A DNA stretch of 64,000 nt from Metellina segmentata. Lineage: Eukaryota; Arthropoda; Arachnida; Araneae; Tetragnathidae. A model generated the notes under the pieces. That model ran no database searches. It had not been told where the DNA came from and saw only the letters and a list, made by a program, of their open reading frames with translations. Numbering within the stretch: the stretch's first letter is position 1; each line of letters opens with the position of its first letter. The stretch lies in assembly GCA_947359465.1 (NCBI GenBank), contig OX375873.1:89797978-89861977 (forward strand), in the 5' to 3' direction. This document shows positions 1 to 12,160 of the stretch, one piece after another. The translations under genes and the position numbers were made by a program.

Positions 1-381
1 ACCGATATAAGACTTATTAATTCAAATATGTATTGTGCGCTGACAAACCTATATTATAGTTCTTTGAAAGGGTGCTTGAAGCCTTTTTACCCATTGCTCT
101 GATGTTCACTTTCTTCCTCAACACTCCAATTAGATTTAATGCGATTTTATTTTATGTGAAAATGTTAATTTAAGAAGTAAAATAAATTTAATTCCAATTT
201 TTGATTGACTTAGAAGTGCGTCCTGTTAATTTTTATTGTTTCATTTCAGTTTCAAGAATATAGATTTCAACATTTTGTGGTGCTTGTAATAAATAAATAT
301 ATCTGTACATATTAAATTCACAAAAAAAAAAGTTATGAAGACTTAAGTGAGAACTGAATAGGTTTATCACTTTTTACTTAA

Positions 382-935
382 CTAGGGGGCTCCGCCCCCT
401 GCTCGCTTACGCTCGCCAACCCCCGGAATTTCCGAATTTTGTATGACCAACTTTTGATCGCATCCAATTTAATTATTAACCGATTTCAAAAATAATAGTA
501 CCGTAAGAAAGAGTACATTCTGAAGTATACGGCGATATTTTAAAAAAGTAACAAAAATGTCCTGATTTTTTCCAAATTTCACAAAATTATTTTCAAGAAC
601 CAAATTGAAATTAAAAAAAAGAAACTCGACGAGATGCAAAAATTTACGTTGAGAGGTACTCTTTAAAAAAAAACTCACGGCTGAAGACTGAAAATTTTTA
701 TGTGTTTTGTTCACTCGCGGAAGAAATTTCGCTTTTTCAATTTTGACACTTAATAAACTCTAAACTAATAGCCGCATCGGAAAAAAATCTTAATAATTGT
801 CCAGGGAATACGATGAAGAACAAATCCTGTTAATTTCGTTTTTTTACTATCTGTACTTTCTTGGGAAATCGTTTAAGAATCGAGCTAAACAGCACAGTTT
901 TCAATCCTGCGGCGGCAACTTTTTTTTAGTATAGA
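382..935 (-). mobile_element. Helitron-like element, family C, copy C1
   Basis: Read on the minus strand it starts TCTATACT (935) and ends with a GGGGGCGGAGCCCCC hairpin followed directly by CTAG (382-385), as Helitrons do (5' TC, 3' hairpin plus CTRR). The body matches the opposite-strand copy at 41204-41822. It contains GCTCGC...GCTCGC repeats next to the hairpin. No Rep/helicase is encoded, so it is non-autonomous. Confidence 0.7.
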
Positions 936-1142
936 GAGAAAAGACTTCAAAATGTTTACTCATGTTCTGAGGTTGGTTCTCACACTACATGGATCCAGAT
1001 TCTAAAAATTTTCTGATGCAGACTACAAATAGCTTGTCTTATTAAAAAATCTCATTCAGAACTCATTTCATTGCAAAGAAACATTTAATTGTAAATTTTT
1101 GTGTGCGAAAAAAAGTATAAAGTTATCTACCGTCTCTTCAAA

Positions 1143-1796
1143 TCTCAACTATTATAGAAGGAAGTTTTTATGTGTGTGTCTGAGGTGTCAAGACGAATCT
1201 ATAGCACTTACAGTCATGGAATATGGCACACAGGTTGTCCTAAAGGTGATTGAATAAACATCGAAGACCACACACCACCACCAGAATTTTAAAACATTTT
1301 TTTAATTTATTTATTGGCATGTTTTTATTATTTGGTTTCCTAAGAATGGCAACAGTGTGAGAGAGATCACAGCTTCTAAATTTTCCTTTGATTTGAAAGG
1401 TTCTTTTAATTTTTCCTTTCATTTCATTGGTTGATTTAATGTGTTTCCACAGTTCTTAACGGATTTTATTTTTGGAAGTGAGAGAGTGCCTAATCGTTTA
1501 TTTTGTGTTCGTTTGTGCGCGCCACCTTTTTTTTTTTAACGTACTGTTGATTTGAGTTTGTTCTATTTGTTTCCAACTTTTATTCTTTGCTTTGAGATAT
1601 TTTGAAAGTACATATAGCGATATTTACTTATTATCATTATTACTGTTTTTTTGTTTTGTTTATTACTGTTTAATTTGGTATCCTTTATGCAATTTTTTGT
1701 TTATTACTGTTTAATTAGGTTTATGTCAGCATCGTTTAGGTTGACTTTTTGAAAGGATAACTTTGTCACGGACAACGCCGTGCGCGATACTGCTAG
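1143..1796 (+). mobile_element. Helitron-like element, family A, copy A1 (first of a tandem pair)
   Basis: Starts TCTCAACTATTATAGAAGG and ends GCCGTG...CTGCTAG at 1793-1796. It carries the family's 'GGCACACAGGTTGTCC' and 'AATGGCAACAGTGTGA' blocks. The 3' hairpin is degraded compared with other copies. The next copy begins at the very next base. Confidence 0.7.
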
Positions 1797-2570
1797 TCTC
1801 TAATATTATAAAAGGAAGTGTTTGCTTGTTTCTTGTGATCAAAGTCCTGACGAATCTATTGCACTTACAGTAATGGGATTTGACACACAAGTAGTCTGAA
1901 TTTTTTTTGCAATTTTAGGGTCGAGGCGAATTTTAAAATTCAATCTAGAACATTTTTTTAACAAATTTCATGAAATTTAATCATTATTGAATGCAACAGC
2001 ATAGAAGAAACACCTGCTATAGGAGATGTTGATAAAAGAGATCGTATTCTAAATTTAGTTTTTTCGTTTCCGTTTTGATTTTGCGCGGAGGAAAGATTTT
2101 CCAGCCAGCTGATAAAAACAAATAATCTTTTAACTGTAGTCACTTAGTTCTTTTTTCTATCTCCTAGACCGTGCAAGATAGAGTAAAAATTTCAACGCAT
2201 TTGAAATCTGCGGAAAATTTCACTTTTGATCGATATCTAAAAATATGATTTTCTTTAAATAATTTTTAAATTGAATATATATTTTATATTTTTGAAAGAG
2301 AGATTGTGACGTCACCGTGAACTTTCCAAAAATAAACAGATTGCATCTTCTGCCCTTCGCGTTAAAAAAAAGAGAAACCGATTACATTTCCTGCCCTATT
2401 CCATTTGAGGGAATGAGAGCAAAAAAAACAAAAAACATATTGACTGGGATTTTCGTAAAATCGGAATCGTTAAAGATGGATTGAAAATTTCAACGGATTT
2501 GAAATCTGCGGAAAATGTTACACCAGATCGATACCATAAATGTTATTTCTTTGATAAATAATTAAATATT
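1797..2570 (+). mobile_element. Helitron-like element, family A, copy A2, 3' end lost
   Basis: Starts TCTCTAATATTATAAAAGG immediately after the CTAG of copy A1. It contains both internal copies of the TTTCAACG(G/C)ATTTGAAATC block (about 2190 and 2488). It fades out near 2570 without a CTAG end; the end coordinate is approximate. Confidence 0.72.
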
Positions 2571-2988
2571 TAATAACAACACTTAAATAATCAAATGGTA
2601 AGTAATTGAATAATAAATCTGTCTTTTTTTATCTATCTGGCGTAGATGTTTACGCTGATCCAAAATCCGTTGAAATTTTCACTCTATCTTCAACGATCCC
2701 GAAGTTCGAAACTTGGACTTGCGAAAAAAAAAGGCCACTTAGTTTTTTCTCGAATAAAATAAACCACTACAGCCGTTTGTATTGCTCATTCTCCACCGTA
2801 TTCTGTTCGTCTAAGTTGACACCTCTGGTCTCTGTTAAGACGTTCGCTTAGTTATGCCCGCGCAATCATGACGTATCACGGCTGCTAGATAACGGCTCCG
2901 GAAACCATAGCTTAAGTGTAGTGATGAAATCACCATGAATGCAGAAAGTTTAAAGCATTTGACCAGTTTTATTATTTTCCTAGTATTT
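2570..2988. repeat. Broken family A fragment and unassigned repeat
   Basis: Positions ~2655-2705 match the family A 'fuzzy palindrome' block on the minus strand (AATCCGTTGAAATTTTCACT). Positions ~2868-2905 share CTGCTAGATAACGGCTCCG with 46341-46360. Nothing else is recognisable. The 81-codon ORF at 2606-2851 reads through this repeat and looks like chance. Confidence 0.45.
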
Positions 2989-5900
2989 GGGTCATTCTGA
3001 AATTAAGTGGAAATTTGACAGTCAAAACTTTTGAAAAATAAAATTAAAGTTTTATATTTATTTTATGTATTTAGTGTTCTGTTAGGGCAAATGAAGTTGT
3101 ACAACCATCAAACAGAGGTCAAGAAAGCATTTTAAGCAAATTAAAGCCAATTTTTTATTTCCTTAAAACATGGAGCTACAAGTGTTTTGCATGGAGGTGA
3201 CAAAATGTTTCAGTTTCATCTAACACAGTGTAATGTCTTCAGGTATTTCATAAAAAATGAACTGTTCATGAGTGTTCATTGTCAGTTGTTTTAAAATGGC
3301 CACAACCTCATCTTGTACTGTTGCTTCACATTCTTCGGAAAAAAACAAATTTGTTTTTGGTGTCATGTCATCTTGACATGAAACGGATCTGTAAGAAGCT
3401 TCAAAACATTCCGAGACATTTGCCACATAATAGCAAACACTCTTTCTACCAAATGCTTTGACAATTATATATTCATCAAATGCACTGGAGTCAGGTCGTA
3501 AAGATTCAAACAATGAGCAGAACATTAAGTTTTTCACTGTTTTCAATTTCCCTACCTATGTAATGTGATTTGGTCGGCTGGACCTCTGAAATGCACACTT
3601 TGTATCTCCTTGGTGTACTTACATTAATAATTTTTGTTGAAATCAACATGTATCAGTATCTTATTTGTTCCGAGGCTATTTTTTTAGGTTGAAAATTGAC
3701 CTGTATTGGACTATTTGCAAACATGCTTCATGAAATGAGGAAGCATATGATTGAATTTATTAACTAGTTCTTTGACTTTTATTTCTACTTTTGATTTAAT
3801 CACTTTCTTAGCTGACTTTTTTATTCCTTTAACTAAACTTTGCTTCTTTCCTCTTCCATTGCTCAACGCATGTAATTACATTTTCAAAATCATTTGTCTC
3901 AACGTGTTTGTTAATGCACTTCTTACATCTCCTTTCCAGACATTCTTTACTTTTTACTACATCCTGACAGCAGAGATTTAAACATCTGGTCTAAATCATT
4001 GTAATTAAAAACTTTGATGCTTTTTAATTTTTCAAAAATTAAAAACATTTTTATGCTTTTCACATGCACGTGTTTTTTTTCATCAGGTTGCAATACCTAA
4101 AATGGTAAAAAAACAGAACGTTGAGAATGGAATATTATAGCCATATTCTACTTCAACTTTTTATGGAGATTTTAAGATTTCCCATTAGGGTTCTCTTTTG
4201 TTTTTAGTATTAGTCCTTAATGCCTGGTTCCATACGGCTGACATCTAACTCAAAAAACTTAACGATGTCAGATCTTATTCTCATTTTATTTTTTGTTTGG
4301 TATGTGCTTGTCTCTTTAATTACTTCAACAATGTTTTTCTCACTATATTTTATTCAATTTTTCCCATTATGGACTAAAGTGGGATCTTGTGCAAACTTTG
4401 ATACTTTATAATTATTTTCCCAGACAGTACCAAACTAAATGCTTTTTGACCTTTCCTTTATTTTGTATTGTAATTTTTCTCTATCTGGGTAGTTAACGCA
4501 GCTCCAAATTCAAGATTTTTACTCTAGGAGAAACTTTTACTCAACGTAAAAGATTTTTGACCTTCTGCTGTGGACTGTTCATATTTTTAAACTTCTCTTT
4601 CAAACAATAGTTCCTCTTATATTTCTCCTTATTTGTATTGAGTTTCATTTTTTCTTTATTTTCTCTTTCAAGTTGCTTAATCTTAATCGTTCAGTAGGAC
4701 TTTGATTTGTTTTTTTTAGCTAGCCTTTTTCTGCCTCTTTCCCTGTTGCTTACTACTCTCCCAATAACAGCTACACTTTGAAGGCCTACACCAACAGCTT
4801 CTACTAGGTCAACTAGTTCACTGTTTGGTAGAATATTAAAATGCCTTTTTTTCTTCAAATCGAGATTTTCTTGTTTTTTGAACCCATTTTTTTTACTGAG
4901 CTCTCTTTTCTGTTGGAAAGTACTGAAATATCTTTTATTTTTCCTTCTTCTTTTCTTCTATAATATCTCCAACTCCTGCCTTTTAAATTCTACATACAGT
5001 TCTGGATCATTTTAAATTCTATTTCTTTTTGCTCAGACTCCTTCCTGATTTTACTAAATTTGATTATATCAGATTTCTTATACATGGTACCAAATAGGCA
5101 GATTGACCTCGTACCATGTCAGAAACTTCAAAGAGAATTTCAGTCATGAGGATACTTAAATTATCACCCAACTCTCAATGCCATATTTTTAAAGAAAAAT
5201 TAAAGATTCTATTAACATACATAATCAGACTCAAAGTTACAAGTGTTCAAGCATTGTAAATCAAATAAAACTGGTAGCTAACACTACAGGTTCAAATCAT
5301 AATCAATTGGCAGGTTAAATCAGTACAGGTTAGAGAAAAAACAATTGGACTCCTTTTTTGTTTACCCAAGATTGTTCTTACTTTAATAAATAACCATTTA
5401 GAATCAATTTTTAACCATATATCACTGTAAAATTTCTCATAAGAAATATTTGTTCACCTCCATGTATGCCTGTCACCTCCATGTTGGAACTTAGCCATGG
5501 ATTATTTTATACAATTCCTAACTATCTGTTGAAAAAAGTTCAGCAATAAATGAAAGAACATAAAATTAAAAAATGCCATGGATGTGACATTGTAAAAAGA
5601 ACTCATGAGTTTTCAAATATAAAGATAAGAAACAGACAAAATAATACTTACTATTGAGTCTAAGATATCTTACAGTAAAGATAGCTGATTAGAGCTTCTT
5701 TTAACTACACTTTCAGACATGTGCTGCTTTCTAGTAGACTTTTTTTAAAGGTTATTTACATTTTATGCTGAGCTGACAAAAATAACAGGAACAAAGGAAT
5801 TTACTGATTTTTCAACATTAAATTTAAAAAATATATAATAATTCAGGTGCATTGTGTAACAATAAGACTCTTAACACTAAATAGAGCTACTAAATAAAGG

Positions 5901-6154
5901 AATTTCTTACACTGTTTAAGTTTCAACTATATCTAAACCTAGAAACAGGGCTAGGGACGGCCATGGAGGTGACATTTTCCATGGTTAATTTACTTTTTCA
6001 ACTATAAATATGCAAATATTTATTCTTTTAACACTATTTGATGAAAAAAAAACCTTAATTAAGATATATTACTACTTTATAAAAATTAATTAATGCATAA
6101 AATTCATAAAAAAATGCAGGTGACTCAAATTTCCACTTAATTTCAGAATGACCC
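2989..6154 (-). mobile_element. 3.2 kb TIR DNA transposon with perfect 30-bp inverted ends, decayed gene inside
   Basis: Positions 2989-3018 and 6125-6154 are perfect inverted repeats of 30 bases (outer bases GGGTCATTCTGAAATTAAG). No clear target-site duplication is seen. Inside, on the minus strand, are pieces of a repeat-encoded protein family. Motif CATGGAGGTGACA occurs near both ends: plus strand near 3189 and 5964, minus strand twice near 5455-5485. It may be a subterminal binding site. Confidence 0.75.
3220..5060 (-). pseudogene. Decayed transposon-encoded protein of unknown function
   Basis: The reading is on the minus strand, with many stops and frame changes. N-terminal pieces (about 5000-4560) include 'NDPELYVEFKRQELE', 'NILPNSELVDLVEAVGVG' and a Lys/Glu-rich stretch 'QLERENKEKMKLNTNKEKYK'. 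A middle piece near 4250 reads 'FFELDVSRMEPGIKD'. The C-terminal ORF 3546-3220 (108 codons) reads 'FDEYIIVKAFGRKSVCYYVANV' to 'QFIFYEIPEDITLC'. From memory, this order (basic DPE-Y-E-KR start, 'DxSRxxPGKKD', C-terminal beta-rich 'FVLVKF') fits a multi-copy family found in aphid, Hydra and other repeat-rich genomes. No function is established that I know of. It lies within a TIR element, so it may be a mobile-element gene. Confidence 0.5.
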
Positions 6155-6991
6155 GTTTACTTAGTTTTAAAATGTGAGATTGGTTGTGATTTAAATCAAT
6201 GAATTTAAACAAAAAAAAAATCATGTGATTAAAATCATGATTTTAATCGTTGATTAAAATCAATTGCTTTAAATCTCGACACTCTGGTACAAATAGCTTC
6301 AGAAAGATTTTATAAAGCCCCTTTGGAGCAAAAGGTGTAAGCAATTACTATCATCTTGTTTATTAATCACATACGAAGTTGTATCTACATTTTCAGTTTG
6401 TTTGGTGTAATGTAGAATTTCAAAAATTAGTTTGGGGTGCCATAGATGAAAAATCGCTACTTCGCTGCTTTTGATTTTGGATAGTTTCTGAAGAAATCGA
6501 TTTCTGTGAGCTAAACATCAAATTTCTGTGGATTGGTTCCTTCCCCATCTTCTCGTTACTGGCCTCCTAGTGAATTCTCGTCATGAACTCATCATTTGTC
6601 ATGATTCCGCATGTCCAATACTTATCAGAGGTTAAGAAATTTTTTTCAAGAAAGAGAATATATATATATAGTGGTAAGAAATTGTTCCAAAAACTTGCTT
6701 CGGAAATGTGGTGCTAAAGGAAAAGATGTCGGTCTCAGAACGAATATTTTATCCGGAGTTAACAAACTAGAGATTTGAATTCCGAAGTCATTTTCTCGTG
6801 ATAAAAACTAATCTTAGAACAGATTATAATGATAGTCCCAACTTAGCGTAAACATTATGAAAATGCGTGTTTGGAAGCAAATGTGGCTCTAACGGTGGCT
6901 TCATCGTATTTGCTAATATTTGGTGAGTAAAACCCCAATAGCTTCATACATGTGAGTTTGGGGGAGCAATTTCTTTTGTTAATACCTACCA
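6155..6991. repeat. AT-rich spacer with ATTAAAATCA palindromes
   Basis: Positions 6215-6275 hold overlapping inverted copies of TGATTAAAATCA/TGATTTTAATC. A related run is near 47890-47940. An (AT)n microsatellite lies at ~6658-6671. No coding potential is seen. Confidence 0.4.
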
Positions 6992-7712
6992 TCTCTACTG
7001 TTATAAAAGGAAGTGTTTGTCTCGCTACGCAGTGTCCTGGCGAATCTGTTGCACTTACAATAATGAGACTTGGCACACAGGTAGTCCACATTTTTTGCAA
7101 TTTTTGTGCCAAGCCCGAATTTTAAAATTTATTCTAGAACATTTTAAAATGAATTTAATGGAATTTATTTGGTTTATTTAGAATGGCAACAGTATAAAGA
7201 TGTAACAGATTCTAAATTAATTTTTTCCGTGTTTCCGTTTCATTTGCCGATGAACGATTTTTCAGCGGACGAAAAAACCAAATAAAGTTTTAACTGAGTA
7301 AGGTAGTTCTTTTTTCTATCTGCTAGATCTGCGGAAAATTTTACATTAGATTTATACCTAAAAACATGACTTTCTTTAAAAAATAAATTTTAAGCTGCAA
7401 CTTTTATATTTTTTACCATGCGAATTTGACCTCTATCGTGTTCGGGAAATCACAGATTCCATTTACTGCTCCCAAAAGATTCCAGCGAAGGAAAGCAAAA
7501 CAAACAATAAAAAATTTGACTGTCATTGTTTAGTTGTTTTTTGTAAATTCGGGATAGTTAAAGATAGATTGAAAATTTCAACGGATTTGAAATCTGCGAA
7601 AAATGTACACCAGATAGATACCTTATACGTTTGCTTTTTGTTTAATAAATAATTTTTCAATTAAATATTTATATTTTCGCGGGTAACGCCGTGCTGGCCA
7701 CGCAGTGGCTAG
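6992..7712 (+). mobile_element. Helitron-like element, family A, copy A3, both ends intact
   Basis: Starts TCTCTACTGTTATAAAAGG after A and ends with GGCCACGCAGTGGCTAG at 7696-7712, a perfect CCAC-GCA-GTGG hairpin abutting CTAG. Length 721 bases. Best reference copy in the window; no protein encoded. Confidence 0.78.
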
Positions 7713-8400
7713 GTATCAATAATATGGACAAATTTGTTTCGCTCAAGTGGAGGTGGGGGCAACCAGTGGGGGATTTATACTACTGACGCCTCGGGGCTAC
7801 CGGCAACTTGAAGCCCCCTCAACATGTTATTTTTATTTTTAAATTGGTTAACATTTTCATTCATTTAAAAAAAAAAAATTTTGTTTTTGTTGTAATTTGT
7901 TCCTTTGGTATTTTTCTAAAAAATTTTGTCAATGTGGGCCTTATAACGATAAATGGATTTAGGGGGGGGGGGGAATGGGATATAGCTTCCCCCTGAAACT
8001 ATCACTGGGGGCAATCAAAAATTGTGAAAAAACAATAGGGGTCGGGCCTCTAGTACTTGTCGTGCCCGTCTCTATCAAAAAGCAATATGACCTAAATGTG
8101 TGAGATCAACTCATCTTTTACATATTTGGCAACCTATATAACCCAACCTATATATACCTATATAACCCAGATGGGGCATGATTGACTTACCGCCCATTTA
8201 CATAGAATTATAGCATTACCTCCGATCCTTTCTGTCCCAATTGTAAACAACTTGCTGATCCTATTAGTACGGATGATGTATGAAATAATTGTGCCTTTAA
8301 TGATAGAAGCATATAACTTGGGGCACATATACTACATATATGAAGATTTAATTTTGGATATGAGCCATCTCAAATTTCGCCAATGGCAGTAATGGCGGAC
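7713..8400. repeat. Non-coding stretch with G-rich tract
   Basis: Contains G-rich and C-rich short blocks (CAGTGGGGG, a long run of G within 7962-7975, AAGCCCCCTC). No ORF resembles a protein. The 62-codon ORF at 7808-7996 crosses the G-run and is not credible. Confidence 0.35.
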
Positions 8401-8569
8401 ATTCAAAATGGCGGCTTTTGAATACTTTTTGTACTCTTTTTAAATGTTATTTGATGATGTTAAATGACAGCTTTTTAAGTAATGGCGAGCAATTGTTGTT
8501 TTGTGCATGTACTTCGCTATTTTTAATAATATTTACCACATTTTGTATATATATTCTATGTATAACAAA

Positions 8570-11185
8570 AAGGCGGCCTCTGAGTATATTTTATGCGCTC
8601 CTTTTTCATTGTCATTTGGTGATGTTACTAGCGTATTATGTGATTTTGCATTAATTGATGCTGCAAACATACGTGCATGTCATAATTATATTTCCATATT
8701 GACTTTTTCCACAGGTGACACTATAAGAAGAAAAATATGGATGTAGTGCATTAAGTTGATTAATTCATTCAATACTGATACATCTGAGCAATTCAAAGAA
8801 ACAGTAGAACTAGTGTTTTATCTGTCAAGAAGACAAGTCTGAAGTTCTTCGGTGTCCAGTAGATAGTAAGTAATAACAATAAGCGTGAAGAAAAGGGGAC
8901 TGGTTATAAGACAATTTTTTATTTACTTGTGGGGTTTAGTATTCCAGGGTGTTTACCAAGGACAATAAATCTGGAACGTCTCGATGATGCAGGAGGTGTC
9001 GAGGCAGCATTAGTAGAACATAAAGCTCAGTTTCACGAATCATGTAGATTGCAGTTCAATGTAACAAATATTTAAAGAGCTCAGAAATGGAAGATAGAAT
9101 CTGCGGATAATGCAAATAATTCTACGAAATTCACCCGCCAGAATGTTGTAGTAAGTAGTTCAATGAATTCAAAAGCAATGTGTTTTTTTTTTGTGACCAG
9201 CCTGCTCAAGCTGGAAGTTTATTATGTACTGCATCTATTGTACATTCGGCCTGGATGTATTAATCACTGTGCCCTTAAACTGGAGCACAGGCCTCTGCTT
9301 GCGAAACTGGGTGATCTTATTGCATTAAATGCCATGTATTTTGTTCAGTGTCTCGCATCATTATACAACAAAGCAAGAGACAAAAAAAAAAAAAAAAAAA
9401 AACAAGAAAGTGAAATAGAACAAACTAACCATGGTATTGCATTTGCCGAACTTATATCATACATCGAAGATGCTCGTAGAGACAATGAAATCGCACCCAT
9501 ATTTAAACTTGTTGATCTATGCAAACTGTACAGCATGAGGATGAAACAACTATGTAGTGATCTTTCAGGGCGCATACATTCTACAAAACTAAAAAAAACC
9601 AGAATACTTGCATATTTTCCTAACGGGGAAGCACATAAGCAAGGTCGAGATGTGATGTTAATATTTAGTAATGATGTCGGATTAGCTCTCTGAAGAAAGC
9701 TTGTGAATACGATGCAGAAAGTGACGCTATTCATCTTGCTAAAGCAGCAAATATAGTTAGAAGAGACATTTTTAAAATGAAAATCTTTTTCAATGGATCA
9801 TTTGGAGAAACTTGTCAGGAAGATTCCGTACCAGCATCTCTGTTAGCAGTAGTTGCTATGGTTATGAATGGTCCAAATATTAAGGCACTTTCAAGTTTTT
9901 CAACCACAACCTATCCTTACTGTTGCACAGTTACTGATGTATAACAGTTAGGTGAGACGTCGGGAGTGTCATTATGGAACAGTCTAAAAGCACAATCGAG
10001 AACGATAAATACATTTGCCTATATACTTAGGTATTTTAATTTTTTTTATAGTTGAAGATCTTTACGCGCTCGGATTAAGCATATCATACGACCGAGTGCT
10101 AGACCTTTCATCAGAACTTGAAAATTAAATATGTCATCTGTATTACACGGAAAATGCTGTCGTTCCTCTTCAGTTAAAAAGAAGGCTTTTCACAACTAGT
10201 ACAAAGTTCTATTACAGCTCATGATTTTCCCCATGTTACAGGAATATCCCTATTTCACCATCCAGATGGTAATTTTAGTGGAACCTATCGCACTAAGACT
10301 TCAAGTACTTTTGTCGAGAAAACAACTAAATATCTTCCTGAAAGCTACAAAAAGTGTTACCCCTGTTCCTGCTATTAGAACTGACTGTCCTTTGCCAAAT
10401 AAGAAAACTTTGTTGACTGCCACATTTAATGCAATTGGGATCTCCGGCACTCAGTTTCGCAAGCAGAGGCCTATGCTCCAGTTTAAGGGCACAGTGAGCA
10501 ACACAACCAGGCCGAATGTACAATAGATGTAGTACTTAATGAACTTCCAGCTTGAGCAGGCAGGTCACCAGAAAAAGAATTTGCTTTTGAATTCACTGAA
10601 CTATTTACTACAACATTCTGGCTTGTGAATTTCGTAGAACTATTTGCATTATCCGCAGGTTCTATCTTCCATTTCTGAGCTCTTTGAAGTTTTGTTTTAT
10701 TGAACTACAGTCTACATGATTCGTGAAACTGAGCTTTTTGTTCTACCAATGTTGCCTCGACACCTCCTGCATCATCGAGACGTTCCAGATTTATTGTCTT
10801 TGGTAAACACCCTGCAATACTAAACCCCACAAGTAAATCAGAAATTGTTTTATAACCAGTTATTGCTATTACTTACTGTCTACTGGACACCGAAGAACTT
10901 CAGACTTGTCTTCTTGACAGATAAAACACTTGTTCCACTCTGTTTCTTTGAATTGTCCAGAGGTATCAGTATTAAATGGATTAATCAGTGGATGTGCTAC
11001 ATCCATATTTTTATCGTATTTTTCTTCTTATCGTGTCACCTGTGGAAAAAGTAAGTTAATATGAAAATATGCACGCATGTTTATAGCATCAATTGATGCA
11101 AAATCACATATAATACCCTATTAACATCATCAAATGAACAAAAAAGGAGCACATAAAATCTGTGCTCAGATGGCAAAATGTTATT
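8570..11185. mobile_element. Foldback-type element: ~760-bp inverted arms around a decayed gene
   Basis: The left arm ~8570-9332 and right arm ~10427-11185 are inverted copies of each other. Checkpoints are 8572-8602 against 11145-11176, 8845-8865 (GTCTGAAGTTCTTCGG) against 10886-10905, 8977-9000 (CGTCTCGATGATGCAGGAGG) against 10768-10790, and 9280-9300 against 10460-10480. Divergence is modest with small indels. The loop of ~1.1 kb holds a pseudogene. A second partial copy of the outer edge lies at ~8410-8470. Confidence 0.8.
9318..10426 (+). pseudogene. Decayed member of an uncharacterised repeat-borne protein family
   Basis: The longest open part, ~9345-9690, reads 'CLASLYNKARDK', then 'NHGIAFAELISYIEDARRDNE', then 'PIFKLVDLCKLYSMRMKQL', then 'GRIHSTKLKKTRILAYFPNGEAHKQGRDVMLIFSNDVGLAL'. 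After a frameshift it continues 'KKACEYDAESDAIHLAKAANIVRRDIFKMK' with 'FNGSFGETCQEDSVPASLLAVVAMVMNGPNIK', and further on 'VEDLYALGLSISYDRVLDLSSELEN' and 'HVTGISLFHHPDGNFSGTYRTK'. From memory, this belongs to a large family of unannotated proteins in cnidarian, fish and arthropod genomes. I know of no assigned function. A poly-A run (9379-9400) and several stops and frameshifts break it. It sits in the loop of the foldback, so it is probably cargo of a mobile element. Confidence 0.6.
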
Positions 11186-11735
11186 AGTCACTTTTTTTTA
11201 ATTTTTCGTGACAGTAGTTTTAAGATACTAGAGTCAACATGTGGTTCTGTGGTTTTTGACTTATTACAATTTTCCACCTTTATTTTGTCATAAACTGAAA
11301 GAGAAAGACTTTTGAAATTTACCACCTTCTAAACATAAACAAACCAGACTCTCGATCGACAATTTTTTGGTAAAAGTGACAAATGAAACCATTTGGAAAC
11401 TTGTTTCACAGCAAAGGAAAAAAAAGTGGGGGGAGGCGTGTAAATAGAGTCTCTAGCCAAAATGTTTGTCACTGATGACAATTGAATTTGTTAAAGTTTT
11501 TTTTCCCCCGTAAACTTGGGCAAAAGTTTCCCTTTAGCTGCATGAATTTCCCCCAAATCTCGTTCACGCTTTCGGACATATTCTGCACCCCTGCTTGTAT
11601 GGGTTGTAATATAGCCCATCGTATGCTCCAGTGCGACAGTTAAAAATACATACCTGGGTTGTATTGTAGTTTGTGCTCTAAAGTTGCATTTCTTTCTGTA
11701 TCTCGACCCGGAAATTAAAAGAAAGTATTTTTTTC
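11186..11735. other. Non-coding AT-rich stretch
   Basis: No ORF, repeat or RNA gene is recognised. Short homopolymer runs only. Confidence 0.4.
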
Positions 11736-11739
11736 GTTA

Positions 11740-11900
11740 ACGAGGGGGCTCCGCCCACTGCTCGCTATCGCTCGTCAACCCCCGATGATTGCTACGCAAT
11801 CATATTTAGTTTGTTTCGCGAAGTAAACCTTTCAACAATGAGGGGAGGGGATTGCTTCACAATCCATCCCCACTTGGATCGCTGCTGGATTGACCCCGAA
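11740..11900 (-). repeat. Helitron family C 3'-end fragment
   Basis: GGGGGCTCCGCCC at 11743, then CTCGCTATCGCTCG, CAACCCCC and ATGATTGCTACGCAATCAT repeat the palindromic 3' terminus of family C. The rest of the element is missing and the CTAG is mutated. Confidence 0.6.
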
Positions 11901-12160
11901 CCTCTAGTACGACGTTGAAGGTTCCCTTCCCATTGCGATATTTATCGCATGCTCCCTTGAAACGGAAAATTGCGTTTTGTTTTTTTTGCGAGATTAGCGG
12001 ATCCGTATCTAAGCCGAAAAAAAAGGACACTAAAATCTAATGATTAAATTTCAAGTATACAATATAAAGGAGAAAAAATAGGACACTAAAATCCATCCTA
12101 AAAGAAAAAAAAAGAAACCGTTTTTTCCGCCTACCGCATAGAAATACCGAATCATAGATA

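Noticed and set aside
5080..5120. Short hairpin with CATGGTAC arms
   Set aside because: Eight-base arms with an ~19-base loop are expected by chance in this length of sequence.
9345..9734. 129-codon minus-strand ORF
   Set aside because: Shadow of the plus-strand decayed gene; composition is driven by the poly-A run and antisense codons.
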